This document shows, piece by piece, positions 43,165-53,334 of a stretch of 64,000 nt of DNA. Below the pieces are notes generated by a model that was not told the DNA's origin, did not search any database, and saw nothing but the letters and a program-made list of their open reading frames with translations. Made by a program: the position numbers and the translations under genes. Each line of letters starts with the position of its first letter. Positions within the stretch are counted from its first letter, which is position 1. Origin of the DNA: Symbiodinium sp. CCMP2592 (lineage: Eukaryota; Sar; Dinophyceae; Suessiales; Symbiodiniaceae); the NCBI GenBank assembly GCA_905221615.1, contig CAJNDT010000147.1, positions 342,501-406,500 on the forward strand. The letters are read 5' to 3'.

Positions 43165-44280
43165 CCCTCAAAGAGACAGGCAAGCACACCGTCCAGAGTT
43201 TAGCACCCAGAAACCCAACTACGTACTCGCAGGGATCGTGGAGGGTCCCAACACACCTGGTTTTTGAGAGGCATACATAGAGGTAATTTTTCCCTCGGTA
43301 GGCATATCACTGCTGATTCTTGAGCCGCCGGCTTGGGTCCCTAACCTTTGCACCCCCCAAACCGAAGACGCTTGGGCTGTAGGTCCTTATTAAATTTAGG
43401 ACTTCGGGCTGTAAGGCTTGAGGGTGTAGGGATTAATCTAGCAGACAGTACTCTTAGCTTGACACCAAATTACATCTCAAACAGCAGGCGTTTCCTCGCT
43501 CGAGATTGACATTTCTCGACAAAAGGTTGCTTCCAGGTGTCTCACTGCCACAATGCTTAAACCCAATGCCTTCGAACCCGAACTGCGTATGACTTGCAGC
43601 ATCAGTTCTAGTACGACACAAGCTACAGTCTTGGCTACTAGTGCTGTTTTTCCTATGGCTTTGACTTCTCGTTGACGGCGCATGGCTTCGGCAAGGCAAG
43701 ACATACGAAACGGGGAGGCTGTGACTTCCACGAGGTGTTAGTCATGTCGCAGGCAAACGTGTCAGGCTCGTGAAATGGTTTCGTCGAGAGCTTGGGTCAC
43801 AAGACCTCTGGCGTCTAGAGGTTCTAATGACAAGGAAAGGGAGCACACTTGCAGGATTTACGCTTCTGCATGACAACCATACATCAGAGCATATGGAGTC
43901 TATGGAGTGCTGCATTCTAGCATCAATGTTCCATCCCCTGCAAAACGATCCTAGGACACAACACCAGCAACCTCCAATCTTGTTATCCAGCAGATCCCCG
44001 AACATCAAGCCGACACGCCATGTTACCATGCATGCTTTATTCACTGTTGTCTTCATTGTAGCTCCTTTCTTGGCTAACACAAAACACGTAGTGTTGGATT
44101 CTGTAGCAAGATAAAGCAACAACAATTGTACTGGAATTGGGACTACAAGTAAGCCGTTTTCAGCACATCCTCTCTGCAGTCCCTACACCGCCAAAACTTA
44201 ACACTCACATATCTCCAGCCTGGCACCATGAACAACAACCCTGAGCCCTAAATCCGTAACTCAAATCCTCCTCTTTCTGT
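43165..44280. other. unassigned
   Basis: Frames of about 114 and 127 codons overlap on opposite strands at 43742-44125 and neither is recognised. Confidence 0.35.
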
Positions 44281-44326
44281 CGAGGTGCGGTTCTCGGCGA
44301 GGTACTGCACAATCTCCAGATGCCCT
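44281..44326 (-). CDS. ankyrin-repeat exon
   Basis: After an AG|GG acceptor the - strand reads GHLEIVQYLAENRTS, the second helix region of an ankyrin repeat. It probably shares a gene with the islands at 47005-47059 and 48822-48881, all on the - strand, but the connecting exons were not found. Ankyrin repeats mediate protein-protein contacts; the partner is unknown. Confidence 0.55.
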
Positions 44327-45260
44327 GATGGCCGCACTGAAGGTTCACCCCAGGCTTTGGGGTTTATGGCATAAAAGCAGGGTCCAAGTACCTACACCAG
44401 AGGGTTTCAGCTGCCAGAAAAATCATTTGGAGTGTAGATTCCGGGGCCTACAGTCCTACTTTTCGGGACCATGGGATTCCGAGTCGGGCACCCCTCTCCT
44501 AAGCCACATACCGAATTGCTGGGGTACTTCGGCCCTTTAGAGCCTACGACCTCCTCCTAGACCAGATCCTGTCGCAAGCAACCTGCGCAAAACTCAACTC
44601 TAGAAACACTCGCTCTATGCTCCAGATGTGCCGAAAAGCTGTTTCACTGAAAACTCAGGAAAGCCGAGAAAGCTCCAGGAAGCTGAGTCTTCGCCCGATC
44701 ACTACAATCTCTCTGAATCTCCCTAAAGCCCCAAACCCCCATAGCTTCACTCTCGACACGCGAGCGGAACCCTAAAAAGGCTCCAAAGCCCAAATTGCTG
44801 GAACCTTGAGCTTTGGATCAAAGGAGAAACGAAACCCCGTTGATCAACCATCACGTCAAAGCCCCATTTAATTTAACACCTATTCGGGGCCTTGGTAATT
44901 TAGACTAGGGCTTGGTGCAATATTATGCTTTTAATATAGTTCATATGCAATCCCCAATATAGTATTGATAACTGTAACCATATTTAGGCCCCAACACCCT
45001 GGCCCTAAACCCTAAACCCCAAACCCTGAACCTTAAAACCCCAAACCCTAAACACTAAAATAAACCCCTAAACCCCAAACTTTACCTCAAACCCTCTCTC
45101 TCCCTCCCAGGCATTCGAAACGTCAAGCCCGGTTGCAGGACACAGATGGTCCCACGTGAGACAATCTACCTCAAACCCTAAACCCTAAAACCCCAAACCC
45201 CTAAGGCCCCTAAAGAGACGAGGTCCGCGAGCCTTCAAAGGCTGCCAAAGACAGTGGCGC
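44327..45260. other. CCCTAAA-rich stretch with a palindrome-like segment
   Basis: 44882-44993 has GGGGCCTTGGTAATTTAG at the left and ATATTTAGGCCCC at the right, resembling family 5. 44997-45220 is CCCTAAACC-rich. Confidence 0.5.
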
Positions 45261-45410
45261 CGCGCCCTGTTTGGGGCTTCTAGGGTTTTCGGGTTTAGGG
45301 CTCTTAGGGTTTTTCGGGTTTTAGAGTTTAGGGCTCGTAGGGTTTAGGGCTTATAGGGCTTATAGGGTTTAGCGTTTTGGGGTGCAGGGTTTATAGGGTT
45401 TGGGGTTTCG
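45261..45410 (-). repeat. interstitial TTTAGGG patch
   Basis: GGGTTTAGGGCTCTTAGGG, TTATAGGGTTTAGCG and similar. Together with the CCCTAAA text just to the left it makes a head-to-head change of strand. Confidence 0.7.
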
Positions 45411-45636
45411 GGGCCGCAGGTTGAGGATTTGCGGTGTCTATGCAGTGGCCCTTGAAGTGAAGATCCTCGGATCCCAATCTTTTTTGGGGCCTCTTTTTGG
45501 CGGCGCCTCGGGGAATTACGTACTAATTTTGGAGAGTCGCGGGAGTCGAAGAGCTATCGGTCTAGGCGGCTTAGGGCTTAGGGGTTAGGGGCCGCTTGCA
45601 GGCAGAGCCCGGTTTGGAGAGGTCTTGGGCTTCATG

Positions 45637-45710
45637 GTGCCAGGGCATGGCTCCGAATGCCAGTTGCTGTCAACCCGAACTGCAAGAGAGCGCCAAACCT
45701 CCATGTCGGC
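45637..45710 (-). CDS. exon-like island, unknown protein
   Basis: After AG|G at 45710 the - strand reads ADMEVWRSLAVRVDSNWHSE then PCPGTMK. The acceptor AG is supplied by the end of the family 2 element at 45714-45837. No family recognised. Confidence 0.4.
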
Positions 45711-45713
45711 CTC

Positions 45714-45837
45714 TACTTGAAGGCTCATGGGACTTAGTAAGTAAGGTTATAAGTAGGATATAAGTAGGATAACCCCACTTAGGGGACTTATAACCCCAAT
45801 TATAACCTACTTACCAAGTCCCATGATCCTCTAAGTA
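45714..45837. repeat. palindromic element, family 2, copy 2
   Basis: TACTTGAAGGCTCATGGGAC at the left, GTCCCATGATCCTCTAAGTA at the right, inner GGTTATAAGT / ACTTATAACCC arms. Confidence 0.85.
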
Positions 45838-45942
45838 AGCCAGAATCCAAGCCCGCCGAAGTCAACCTTGCACCCTGAACTCTGGACCCTGGCTGGGAGG
45901 TTCTGGCAGCTAGTACCCCATCCGCCAGACGAGGTGACAAAG

Positions 45943-46038
45943 TAACCCCAATAAGGCACAGAAATATAAGGTTAAACTTTCCGATTCCTACTAAACTGTA
46001 AGAACCCAAAAAGTTTAAAGGTGCGGTGTTTGGGAAGT
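45943..46038 (-). repeat. palindromic element, family 9, copy 2 (introner candidate)
   Basis: 96 bp. The - strand reads ACTTCCCAAACACC at its start and TTATTGGGGTTA at its end. It is stop-free in the frame that joins GSEGLWSTVRGSGAQGLYSA to VTLSPRLADGVLAARTSQP, and in that frame its interior translates to SYSLVGIGKF, as in the lipase copy. Confidence 0.75.
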
Positions 46039-47004
46039 AAGCAGAATACAAGCCTTGAGCTCCAGACCCCCTTACGGTCGACCAGAGCCCCTCTGATCCA
46101 AGCCTGGGATTCGTCTCCTTTATCAACTGTCTCAACCTTCAGGACCGGGGAGTGTGGCGTGGAAGATTGCCCTCCGTCTTTTGGGTTTAGGGTTTAGGTT
46201 ATTTTTGTTTGGTTTATGGTTTAGGGTTTAGGGCTCTGGCTCTGCGGCTCGGAAATTTGCTAGGTCCTCCCTAGAAGCCCAGTCGCCGACATGATGGCTT
46301 ACTGCTCCATGGTTGCTTGCATAAGGGCTGTAACCTACTACTTATTTTGGGTACGGCCCCCACTCAGTAATAGTTGAATAATATTCATAATATAGATATA
46401 TATTCGGACCTTGATAGTAGCCCTATCATAGACTCTTACTGCATAAGGGTGCTGTCACCTACCACTTATGCGCTAACTAGCGACTGGGGAGCGCTCCCGA
46501 AACAACGGAACCTCTGATCTTATAGGGGCCTTTTAGTATATAATTAGAACAGGAAATTCGGGTATGGTTTACTGCAAATAACATAACCGCCAAAAAACAT
46601 TGGAGATGACTGGTTTAGGAGCTTAGGTTATCGGACCTCCTGCTCGGGATTCCCAGCTAGCGAAACTGATGGGTGAGGTCTAGGGATTCTCGTGCATTGG
46701 TTCTGCCTGCGTTTGATGCTTGATGCTTGCTTTAGGCTTCAAAGTCTTGCTGTCCAGTGAAGTGCCGAGGTTTCGCAACCACACCGACATCCAAAACTAG
46801 CCCTAAATCGCACGCCTTGCGCCTCAACCTTCATCAACCCTGAACCCAATAAACAACCCTGAGCCCGAAACCGTCAGCCATGCCCGCAACAACTCCTGAG
46901 GCCTTCAGGAACGGAGCTGGGAACACTTCCATTGTAAGAAACCCTTGCTAAAGTGCGACTCTCACCCGAAACCCTAAAAGTCCTGAACCTCTGAAATGAG
47001 AGCT
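46039..47004. other. no supported gene
   Basis: A direct-repeat pair GCATAAGGG...ACCTACNACTTAT occurs at about 46319 and 46441. Otherwise TTTAGGG-like. Confidence 0.4.
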
Positions 47005-47059
47005 TGGATGCATCCGCCCGTGATTCCACGAGGAACTGCACGATCTCTTTGTGGCCCTC
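47005..47059 (-). CDS. ankyrin-repeat exon
   Basis: After CCAG|GAG the - strand reads EGHKEIVQFLVESRADAS, a typical second half of an ankyrin repeat. See 44281-44326. Confidence 0.6.
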
Positions 47060-47068
47060 CTGGGTAAT

Positions 47069-47150
47069 GTAGGGGCCGTAATACTAAGAATAGGGCTATT
47101 ACGGTCGGAATGAGGAACCCTCAGTTATGCGTATGGGTAATTCTTCAAGC
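47069..47150. repeat. palindromic element, family 5, partial
   Basis: GTAGGGGCCGTAATACTAAG followed by AATAGGG and GAGGAACCCTCAG. The right arm is not clear. Confidence 0.45.
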
Positions 47151-47620
47151 TTCTGAATTAAGACTTTTCTGGTCAAATTTGCGTCAAGCGGGAAGATTTG
47201 GGGATTGAGGCCCTCAATTCCCCCGGATCTCGGATCTAGACCTCAGGGTTTGGACTCTCGCAACTCGGTGCCGGCGAGGTTGGCTGGGGTCGGCACAGCT
47301 CAGGGTCTCGGGCTTAGGGTTATGATTCTTATGATGACAATGTTTGGGCAACCAGGACAGGGTCTAGGGTTATGAACACAAGATTCGGGCAACAGGAAAC
47401 TCTACGGTTTGACGATTTCAAGCTTCGGGAACAAAGGCGGAACCTCGCAACTAGGAAGCCCTCGGAGTAAAGCGTGAGAGTCCATCTTGCCTGGTTTAGG
47501 ATTCAGGGTTGAGGATACCCCACCATAATTCCAGAAGGCGCACCCACCAAAGGGTGGCATTTTGGGTTTTGGAAGCTTATGGACTAGGGTGAATCAAAAT
47601 CACAAAGGGCCATTGCATCA

Positions 47621-47634
47621 TGTGTGTGTGTGCT

Positions 47635-47678
<44 letters not shown>
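47621..47678. repeat. TG/TA microsatellite
   Basis: (GT)n leading into (TA)n. Confidence 0.95.
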
Positions 47679-47681
<3 letters not shown>

Positions 47682-47933
47682 ACACATAATATATAAATAT
47701 ATAATTATAAATATTTAAACATATGTGTATATAGCGTGTGGCATAATGTAGGTGTATACACAAAATAACACCCTAGGCGTAAACCGTACTGATACGTACG
47801 GATACACACATAATTTACAGATTTGTATGTACAAGTATATTTAAACATATATATATATATGTTAATTGATATACTTATTGTTCCTACTACTATTATTGCT
47901 ATTATCATTATCATTGCTATTATTGTTACTAAC

Positions 47934-48020
47934 TAATATATATATATATATATATGTATATATGTGTATGTATGTATGTATGTATGTATGTATGTATGTA
48001 TGTATGTATGTATGTACACA
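47934..48020. repeat. (TA)n and (GTAT)n microsatellite
   Basis: (TA)n, then about 17 units of GTAT, then a short CA run. Confidence 0.95.
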
Positions 48021-48130
48021 CACACACATACTCATATCAACCCAAGCCCCCGAATTCGCTCGTCGTTGCCCGGATCACTCCTGGGAGGCCAAATGGAGTG
48101 GCTGGAGCTCCCGATCCTCTGCAAAAGGCC

Positions 48131-48230
48131 GTGAGCTTACCTTTGGTTAGTAGGGAATGGAGGAATGGGGTACAATTATAACTACTATTACTACCATTCT
48201 TCCATTCCCTACTAACCAAAGGTAAGTGAG
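48131..48230. repeat. palindromic element, family 3, copy 1, with GTGAG direct repeat
   Basis: CTTACCTTTGGTTAGTAGGG at the left and CCCTACTAACCAAAGGTAAG at the right; GTGAG occurs at 48131-48135 and 48226-48230. The left flank on the + strand reads NSLVVARITPGRPNGVAGAP then DPLQKA. A second copy at 52281-52384 behaves as an intron. Confidence 0.8.
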
Positions 48231-48821
48231 AAGGCAAGAGCATCGAGGAGGATTTAGGGGCTTAGGGTTTAGGGCGGTGAGGAACCAAGAACATCGGGGT
48301 GCGATTCGGGCATGTTTTGAATGGAAGGCTTTGTAGGTGCGAGGCTTTAAAAAATATCGTTTGCGGTTTAGGGCCTGTGGTCTGAGGATTCAGTGTTTTT
48401 TGTTTATGTTGCTTCGTAAAGCTCAGATTTGGGTTTGCAGAGAGGTTGTAATTTTGCTTGGGGTGCTGAGGTTGAGGATTTGAGGTTTGGGTTCAAACTT
48501 CGATTTCAGGGTTTAGGGAGCTGTTCCAGACCACGGTACCCAATCAATGCTAAGGCGAATAGCATCGGATCCTTCCGTTGAAATTTGCAAGGCGCCCCTA
48601 ATCTTGAGAAATTCCGGTACTAAGAGGGCTTACCTTCAAAGCCCAAATATAGGTGCGCAAAGCATGAAAATTTTGGTTTGGGAGTGTAGGAGTATAGTAC
48701 GCGTATATTTATGGACTGGTACTGTCTGCGAGTAGCGGTACTTACTAAGCACTCAAGCTTCTACATTGGACCCCTTAACCCTAAACCCTAAAACCCTGAA
48801 ATATTGAAGGACCGGGGCCCC

Positions 48822-48881
48822 TGCCACGATGTTCACAGGGCAGCTCCACTCTACGAGGATCTGCAGTATTTGCAGATTCCC
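48822..48881 (-). CDS. ankyrin-like exon
   Basis: After CTACAG the - strand reads GNLQILQILVEWSCPVNIVA, an ankyrin-like helix pair end, then AG|G. Less canonical than the islands at 44.3 and 47.0 kb. Confidence 0.45.
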
Positions 48882-49089
48882 CTGTAGCCTCGGTAGATCG
48901 AAAGACGGTAGGGTTATTGTACTGATAATGTGGTGTACTGCATTTGCTGATGTATCAGGACTTCTTCGGTTTGCGGGTCGTAGGCTGCTTCTCTCACACC
49001 CACTTCGCAGATTGCATCGTAATTACAATCCTCTACTGGCGTGCTTGCATCTGGAATACTTCGACCAGTGTGAATGGACCCAACCCTGG

Positions 49090-49217
49090 ACCATAGTTTA
49101 GAAGCTGCCCCCACCCTGTAATAGTGACCATAAGGATTATATTAATATTATATTAGGGCCCTATTATATTCCTAGTATACCGCTATTACAGGGTGGGGGC
49201 AGCTTCTAAACCATAGT
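49090..49217. repeat. MITE-like element with perfect 28-bp terminal inverted repeats
   Basis: 49098-49125 (TTTAGAAGCTGCCCCCACCC then TGTAATAG) is the exact inverse of 49183-49210. CCATAGT flanks both ends (49091-49097 and 49211-49217) as a 7-bp target duplication. The 57-bp middle is AT-rich and non-coding. Confidence 0.9.
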
Positions 49218-49454
49218 ATATAACCTGGAGCCTAAGCCCGAAGCTGCCCAAAACCCTGAACCATTTCAGGCTTCGTGCTGCGGCTTTAGGGATTTAAGAC
49301 ATTTAAGGGCTTAATTAGCGGACTAGCTTTTGAAGGTTTGACGGGGACTGGCGGCTTAGGTATATAGCAGATTGCGAAGTTAGAGTTTAGGGCGCGTAAT
49401 TAAAGGTTTGGCCAATTGGGCCTCAGGTTGCGTTGAGGGTTTCTGAATATTTTC
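49218..49454. other. no supported gene
   Basis: Short stretch of TTTAGGG-like and unique text. Confidence 0.4.
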
Positions 49455-49600
49455 AGTTCTAACCCCACTGCACCCGAAACCCCGGCGGAGGTGGAACAGC
49501 TGCCAAGCAACGCTGATTCCATCAACTGGTCGATCATCCACTCCAGTTGACCTGCAAGACCAACAGCATGGCCAAAGCTGGGCTCGGACGCCGATGTGGG
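49455..49600 (-). CDS. exon-like island, unknown protein
   Basis: The - strand reads TSASEPSFGHAVGLAGQLEW then MIDQLMESALLGSCSTS and AGVSGAVG without a stop. The amphipathic middle suggests real protein. No family recognised. Confidence 0.4.
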
Positions 49601-49610
49601 CGAAGCCCAC

Positions 49611-49664
49611 TAAGGTAGGGATATCCCCGTGAAATGCTTATGCCTATGTCTTGTTGGGTCCCTA
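49611..49664 (-). repeat. half copy of palindromic family 6
   Basis: GGTAGGGATATCCCCGTGAA then ATGCTTATGCCTATG and TTGGGTCCCTA match the inverse of 39152-39210 at roughly 85 per cent by eye. Confidence 0.75.
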
Positions 49665-50061
49665 ACCTGCTCTGCTGGAAGCAGGCGACCTCGGCAGGCA
49701 AGCCCGTCTGAGGCTAAGGCAAGAGAAATGATGTCTCAAAACGTGTGAAACCGACTGGTTGAACTGAGCTCTATTATAAATTATTAGGCATTAGCCAAGC
49801 ACGCGCCGTGACGTATTCCCTAAACCCAAAGGCGCGTTGCTGAGTAATCGGGATCTTTCGTAAATAATATGGGATTTTTCACCATGGCAACTTAAAATTA
49901 TATCCCGAAAAGTAAATTAAACCCTTTTTGCCACTGGACTCAAGTCTAGCCAACCCTAAACCCTAAACCCTCAAACCCTGAATCCTGTTGCAATGCCTTC
50001 GACTCTTACGCCCTGTGCGGCAAAGATCGGACGCGCAAAAAAAGAACCCAAGGGACCCAGT
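49665..50061. other. no supported gene
   Basis: Unique-looking and CCCTAAA-like text. Confidence 0.4.
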
Positions 50062-50233
50062 CCTTCCAAAATCCCTAGGATAAATATACATACCTTAAAA
50101 ATATAGTAGGATCCCATATATGAGTCAAGGCATATTCCCAGATGTCATTATGATTAAGCAATATACCTTAATTCATATATGGGATTCTTCTATATTTTAA
50201 GGTATATTCCCCTTTTTGCAGGATTTTGGAGGG
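50062..50233. repeat. nested palindromic element, 172 bp
   Basis: Outer arms CCTTCCAAAATCC / GGATTTTGGAGGG. Inner arms ATACCTTAAAAATATAG and GGATCCCATATATGA match CATATATGGGATTC and CTATATTTTAAGGTAT. AT-rich loop. Confidence 0.8.
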
Positions 50234-52173
50234 TCGGAGCTCTGTGGCTTCTCGGCCTTGTCCAGGCCGCTGGAGGCCAAAGAGGAAGCGGACGACTGGC
50301 TCGGATTTATTCCTCCGAAGTAAGGAGGTTTTTTTTTGAGCTCCTTTTTACGTCTGCCCTTCGTCCAGGAAGTAAGGAGGTTTAGGGTTTGGGGTTTCGG
50401 GTTTAGGGTAAAGGGTTCAGGGTCTGTGGTTTAGGAATCCGAAGCAAGGGGGGTTGGAGCTTTGTTTTCAGGGTTCGGGGTTTCGGGTAAAGGGTTCAGG
50501 GTGTGGGATTTAGGATTTATTGCTTATTGGTTTAAAATTCGTGAGATCTAGAGTTTCGGGTTGTCTGGGGGTGTTGGCTCTTCTGTAAGGGTCGAGGCTT
50601 GTATGTACTTAGGACTTAGGACAACGACCATTTCCTGCTCTCGACGTGCTCAAAAGGACTTGGTCGCAACACTTCGCCCCAACTCACTGGAACTTAATGA
50701 TTAGAATAGGTATTTGAGGGTATACTATGGCCTTTACTCATAAAGGGAACCGTGAGGAATAGTCTTGGCACTCAGGCCCGTATATCACATGCCGACACGC
50801 ACCCAGGAGGCTTATGAACACCGATGGCATGCCCCATCTCTCTTCGCCCTCCTTATGGCCTACGTCGTCGTTCACTGTCGTTCCTGTTTTGGTTTTCTTA
50901 TACTCAAGTACAGGGCTCCAAAAATGAATTTAGATTCTAAGATGGAGCTTTAACCGGACAGCTTGCTACTGGCTCGTCCTTAGACATCGAGAACCATAGT
51001 GATTGTCCATTGCAACCCGACACCCTCAGTCCTACATAAAGGGCAGCTCAAAGCTTTGGAGGCGGCCAGGCAATCGTTGCAAAAGACATGGTGGCCTCAA
51101 AAAGCTCGGGGAAGAAGGTTTGTCTGGGCTCCTTGTAGGAGTTTCTGTAAGGGATCTTATACGGTATCCAAGGGGGTGGGGGTTCCTCTTCAGGGCTACT
51201 TTAAGGAATCCTGCAAGAGTTAGGGGGCTCCTTTCAGGCGAGCTTGGTGCTTCTGTCTTTCAGGGTTTATGTTTTAGGGCGTCGGGCAGAGAGGTGTGAC
51301 TCCCGGTGTTTTGGATTTCTGAGCTTTTGAGGATTTAAGCGTCAGCAGTCGTGGGGTTCAGGGTTTTTGGGTATTGCAGCTTTTCAATGTCCCACCCCAG
51401 GTTCAGGGTTTGCGGTGTGATTGCAAGGAGGCTCGCAGAGCTCCGGAAGAAGGACTTCGCAGTTGAGGCGGCCAAGGTTGGGTTTGGATTGGGTTCCTGT
51501 CAAGGAATGTAATTTTAATCTAAATGACCACAATACGGATCTATAGTAAATAATCTGGTTTCTTTATTATGGTAACTTGAATTAAATCCCTTAGCAATAA
51601 TCCAGTTAAGGGCTCTGAGCTCGACAGCGTTTCAACCCCTTTCTAAGTGGTGACACTTTCGGACTTTGTGCCTTTGACTGTCGAGTCACATTGGCTCACG
51701 GTCCTATCCAAGTACTGTGCTACACCTCCGAACACACTGTTCTAAGTTATGAGGTCCCGAGGTGCAACATTAATGCCGGGATGAGGGCAGTGGAAAGCTC
51801 TCCGAAAAGATTGCCGGGTATCCCAACCTTATACATTTGCTCTCTCTTCCTCTCCTGTTCTTTGCCGCTTCTTCCCTGCTGCCAAAGCGGAGACATTGGA
51901 GCCGTAAACCCCAATCCATGTGGCATGGCATTCTCCCGACCAGTACGAACACCAACCTTCACCCCTGACCCGACGACCCCACCCGGAAAAAAGCATGGCA
52001 CAAGGAACCCGAATGCCCGAAGCCCAAAATCCAACTCTCCACCCAGACAAAGCAAGACATGACATAGAAAGACAATATCACCACACTCACACTCAACAAA
52101 GGCAAAACCACTGCTAATACATATCATGAGGCAACCGCATGGCTACAACAATCAGAGGACAAGGATCCTGGGC
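50234..52173. other. no firm gene
   Basis: TTTAGGG-like text to 50580, then mixed sequence. Overlapping frames at 51691-52127 are not recognised. Nothing supported. Confidence 0.4.
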
Positions 52174-52411
52174 ACGGACATACCACTGGTTGTGTTGGCC
52201 TGGCCGCGGCGAAAAAGGATGCTGCATGTGGCTATCGGTTTCAAGCAGTCGGCGGAGAGGAGCTTTCGCTTATGCAACAGTCTTACCTTTGGATAGTAAG
52301 GAATGGAAGAATGGTAGAAATATTAGTTATAGTTGTTATAATTGTACCGCATTCCTCCATTCCCTAATAACCAAAGGTAAGCAGTTCGTAACCTTCTACC
52401 TCGAACATCAG
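52174..52411 (+). CDS. two + strand exons split by a palindromic intron, unknown protein
   Basis: Exon one reads GHTTGCVGLAAAKKDAACGY then RFQAVGGEELSLMQQ up to 52280. If 52281-52384 is removed the frame continues FVTFYLEHQ to a possible donor at 52411 (CAG|GTCC). The removed 104 bp is exactly the palindromic element, bracketed by CAG/CAG, and is not a multiple of three, so without splicing the frame breaks. No family recognised and no further exons placed. Confidence 0.5.
52281..52384 (+). repeat. palindromic element, family 3, copy 2, acting as an intron
   Basis: TCTTACCTTTGGATAGTAAG at the left, CCAAAGGTAAGCAG at the right, with GGAATGGAAGAATGG / CATTCCTCCATTCCC inner arms. Homologous to 48131-48230. 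Confidence 0.8.
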
Positions 52412-53238
52412 GTCCCCAACGCTAGATCCCAAAAGCCCTAAGCGGAAAGGCCCAAAGCCAATCGCGTGATTGTTCGGGCTCCTCAAAAAACGCTGGCGTC
52501 AAAGGATCTGGTGATTTCGGACTTTTAGGATGTAAGGATGTTCTTCCGACGCGGTGCCTTGCATCTCTTCCCTCAGGGCTTCTCGGGTTTTGGGCTCAGG
52601 GTGTGGGCTTTTAGGGGTTGGTCAACCGTCGATCTTCCCGGGGCCAAGCTGACATGTCCTTACAATGCAGTTCATACCTTGGGCCCTTGGGGTCTAGAAA
52701 TCAAGGAAGGGTTCAGGGTTTGCGGGGTCTCAGGGTTCAGGAATCTCAGGTTTGGAGTAGCTAGTTCGGGACGGAGCAGACGGGAAGATGCTCCTAGCCA
52801 CGTAGACTGGTCAGGGAGATATGTTACCATGCAGCTTCCTGTAAGTGATGAGAGTGCAGTCCAAGGTGCTCATCTTCCAGGCAAATTGGGCAAATGTCGT
52901 CCTGTGAAAGCAGGCGTGGGCCCAAGTAGTCTCAGGGTTTTTTTGTCCCTCTCGCATGGTTTAGGGCCTGGGGTCAGGTATTAAAACTGTAAGGCTTCTA
53001 ACGTAAGGTAGGTCGCAATAATAAAGGTCTGTATGAGTTTGGCTACAGGTGACGGGCTTGATTAAGCTGTTCTGTATGGGGCTTCGAAGGTGTGAGGAAG
53101 CCCCTGCAGCTTTGTTTGCAGTTGACAGATGTCCATTCAGAGTTTGGCCCATAGAGGTTTAGCGTTTGCCAAGACTCTGCACCCCCACACAATCCGAACA
53201 ATACAAGTTGCTCCTATACTTCTGCTAACATGATTCAC
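52412..53238. other. no supported gene
   Basis: A + frame near 52740-52920 (SHVDWSGRYVTMQLPVSDES) looks weakly coding. The rest is TTTAGGG-like. Confidence 0.35.
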
Positions 53239-53334
53239 ATGGGTGGTTGTCAAAATTAGGGTCCCTTTTTGGGGTGCCCTAAATGCTAGGTGCCGTATTA
53301 TAATAGGGACCCAAGAAGGCACCCTAATTTTGAC
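53239..53334. repeat. palindromic element, family 1, copy 2
   Basis: GGGTGGTTGTCAAAATTAGG at the left and CACCCTAATTTTGACA at the right. The right arm lacks the terminal ACCACC of copy 1, so it is slightly truncated, and no target duplication is visible. Confidence 0.8.

Noticed and set aside
43742..44125. Overlapping frames of 114 (+) and 127 (-) codons
   Set aside because: Neither has a recognisable family, repeat support or splice-consistent neighbours. Left unassigned.
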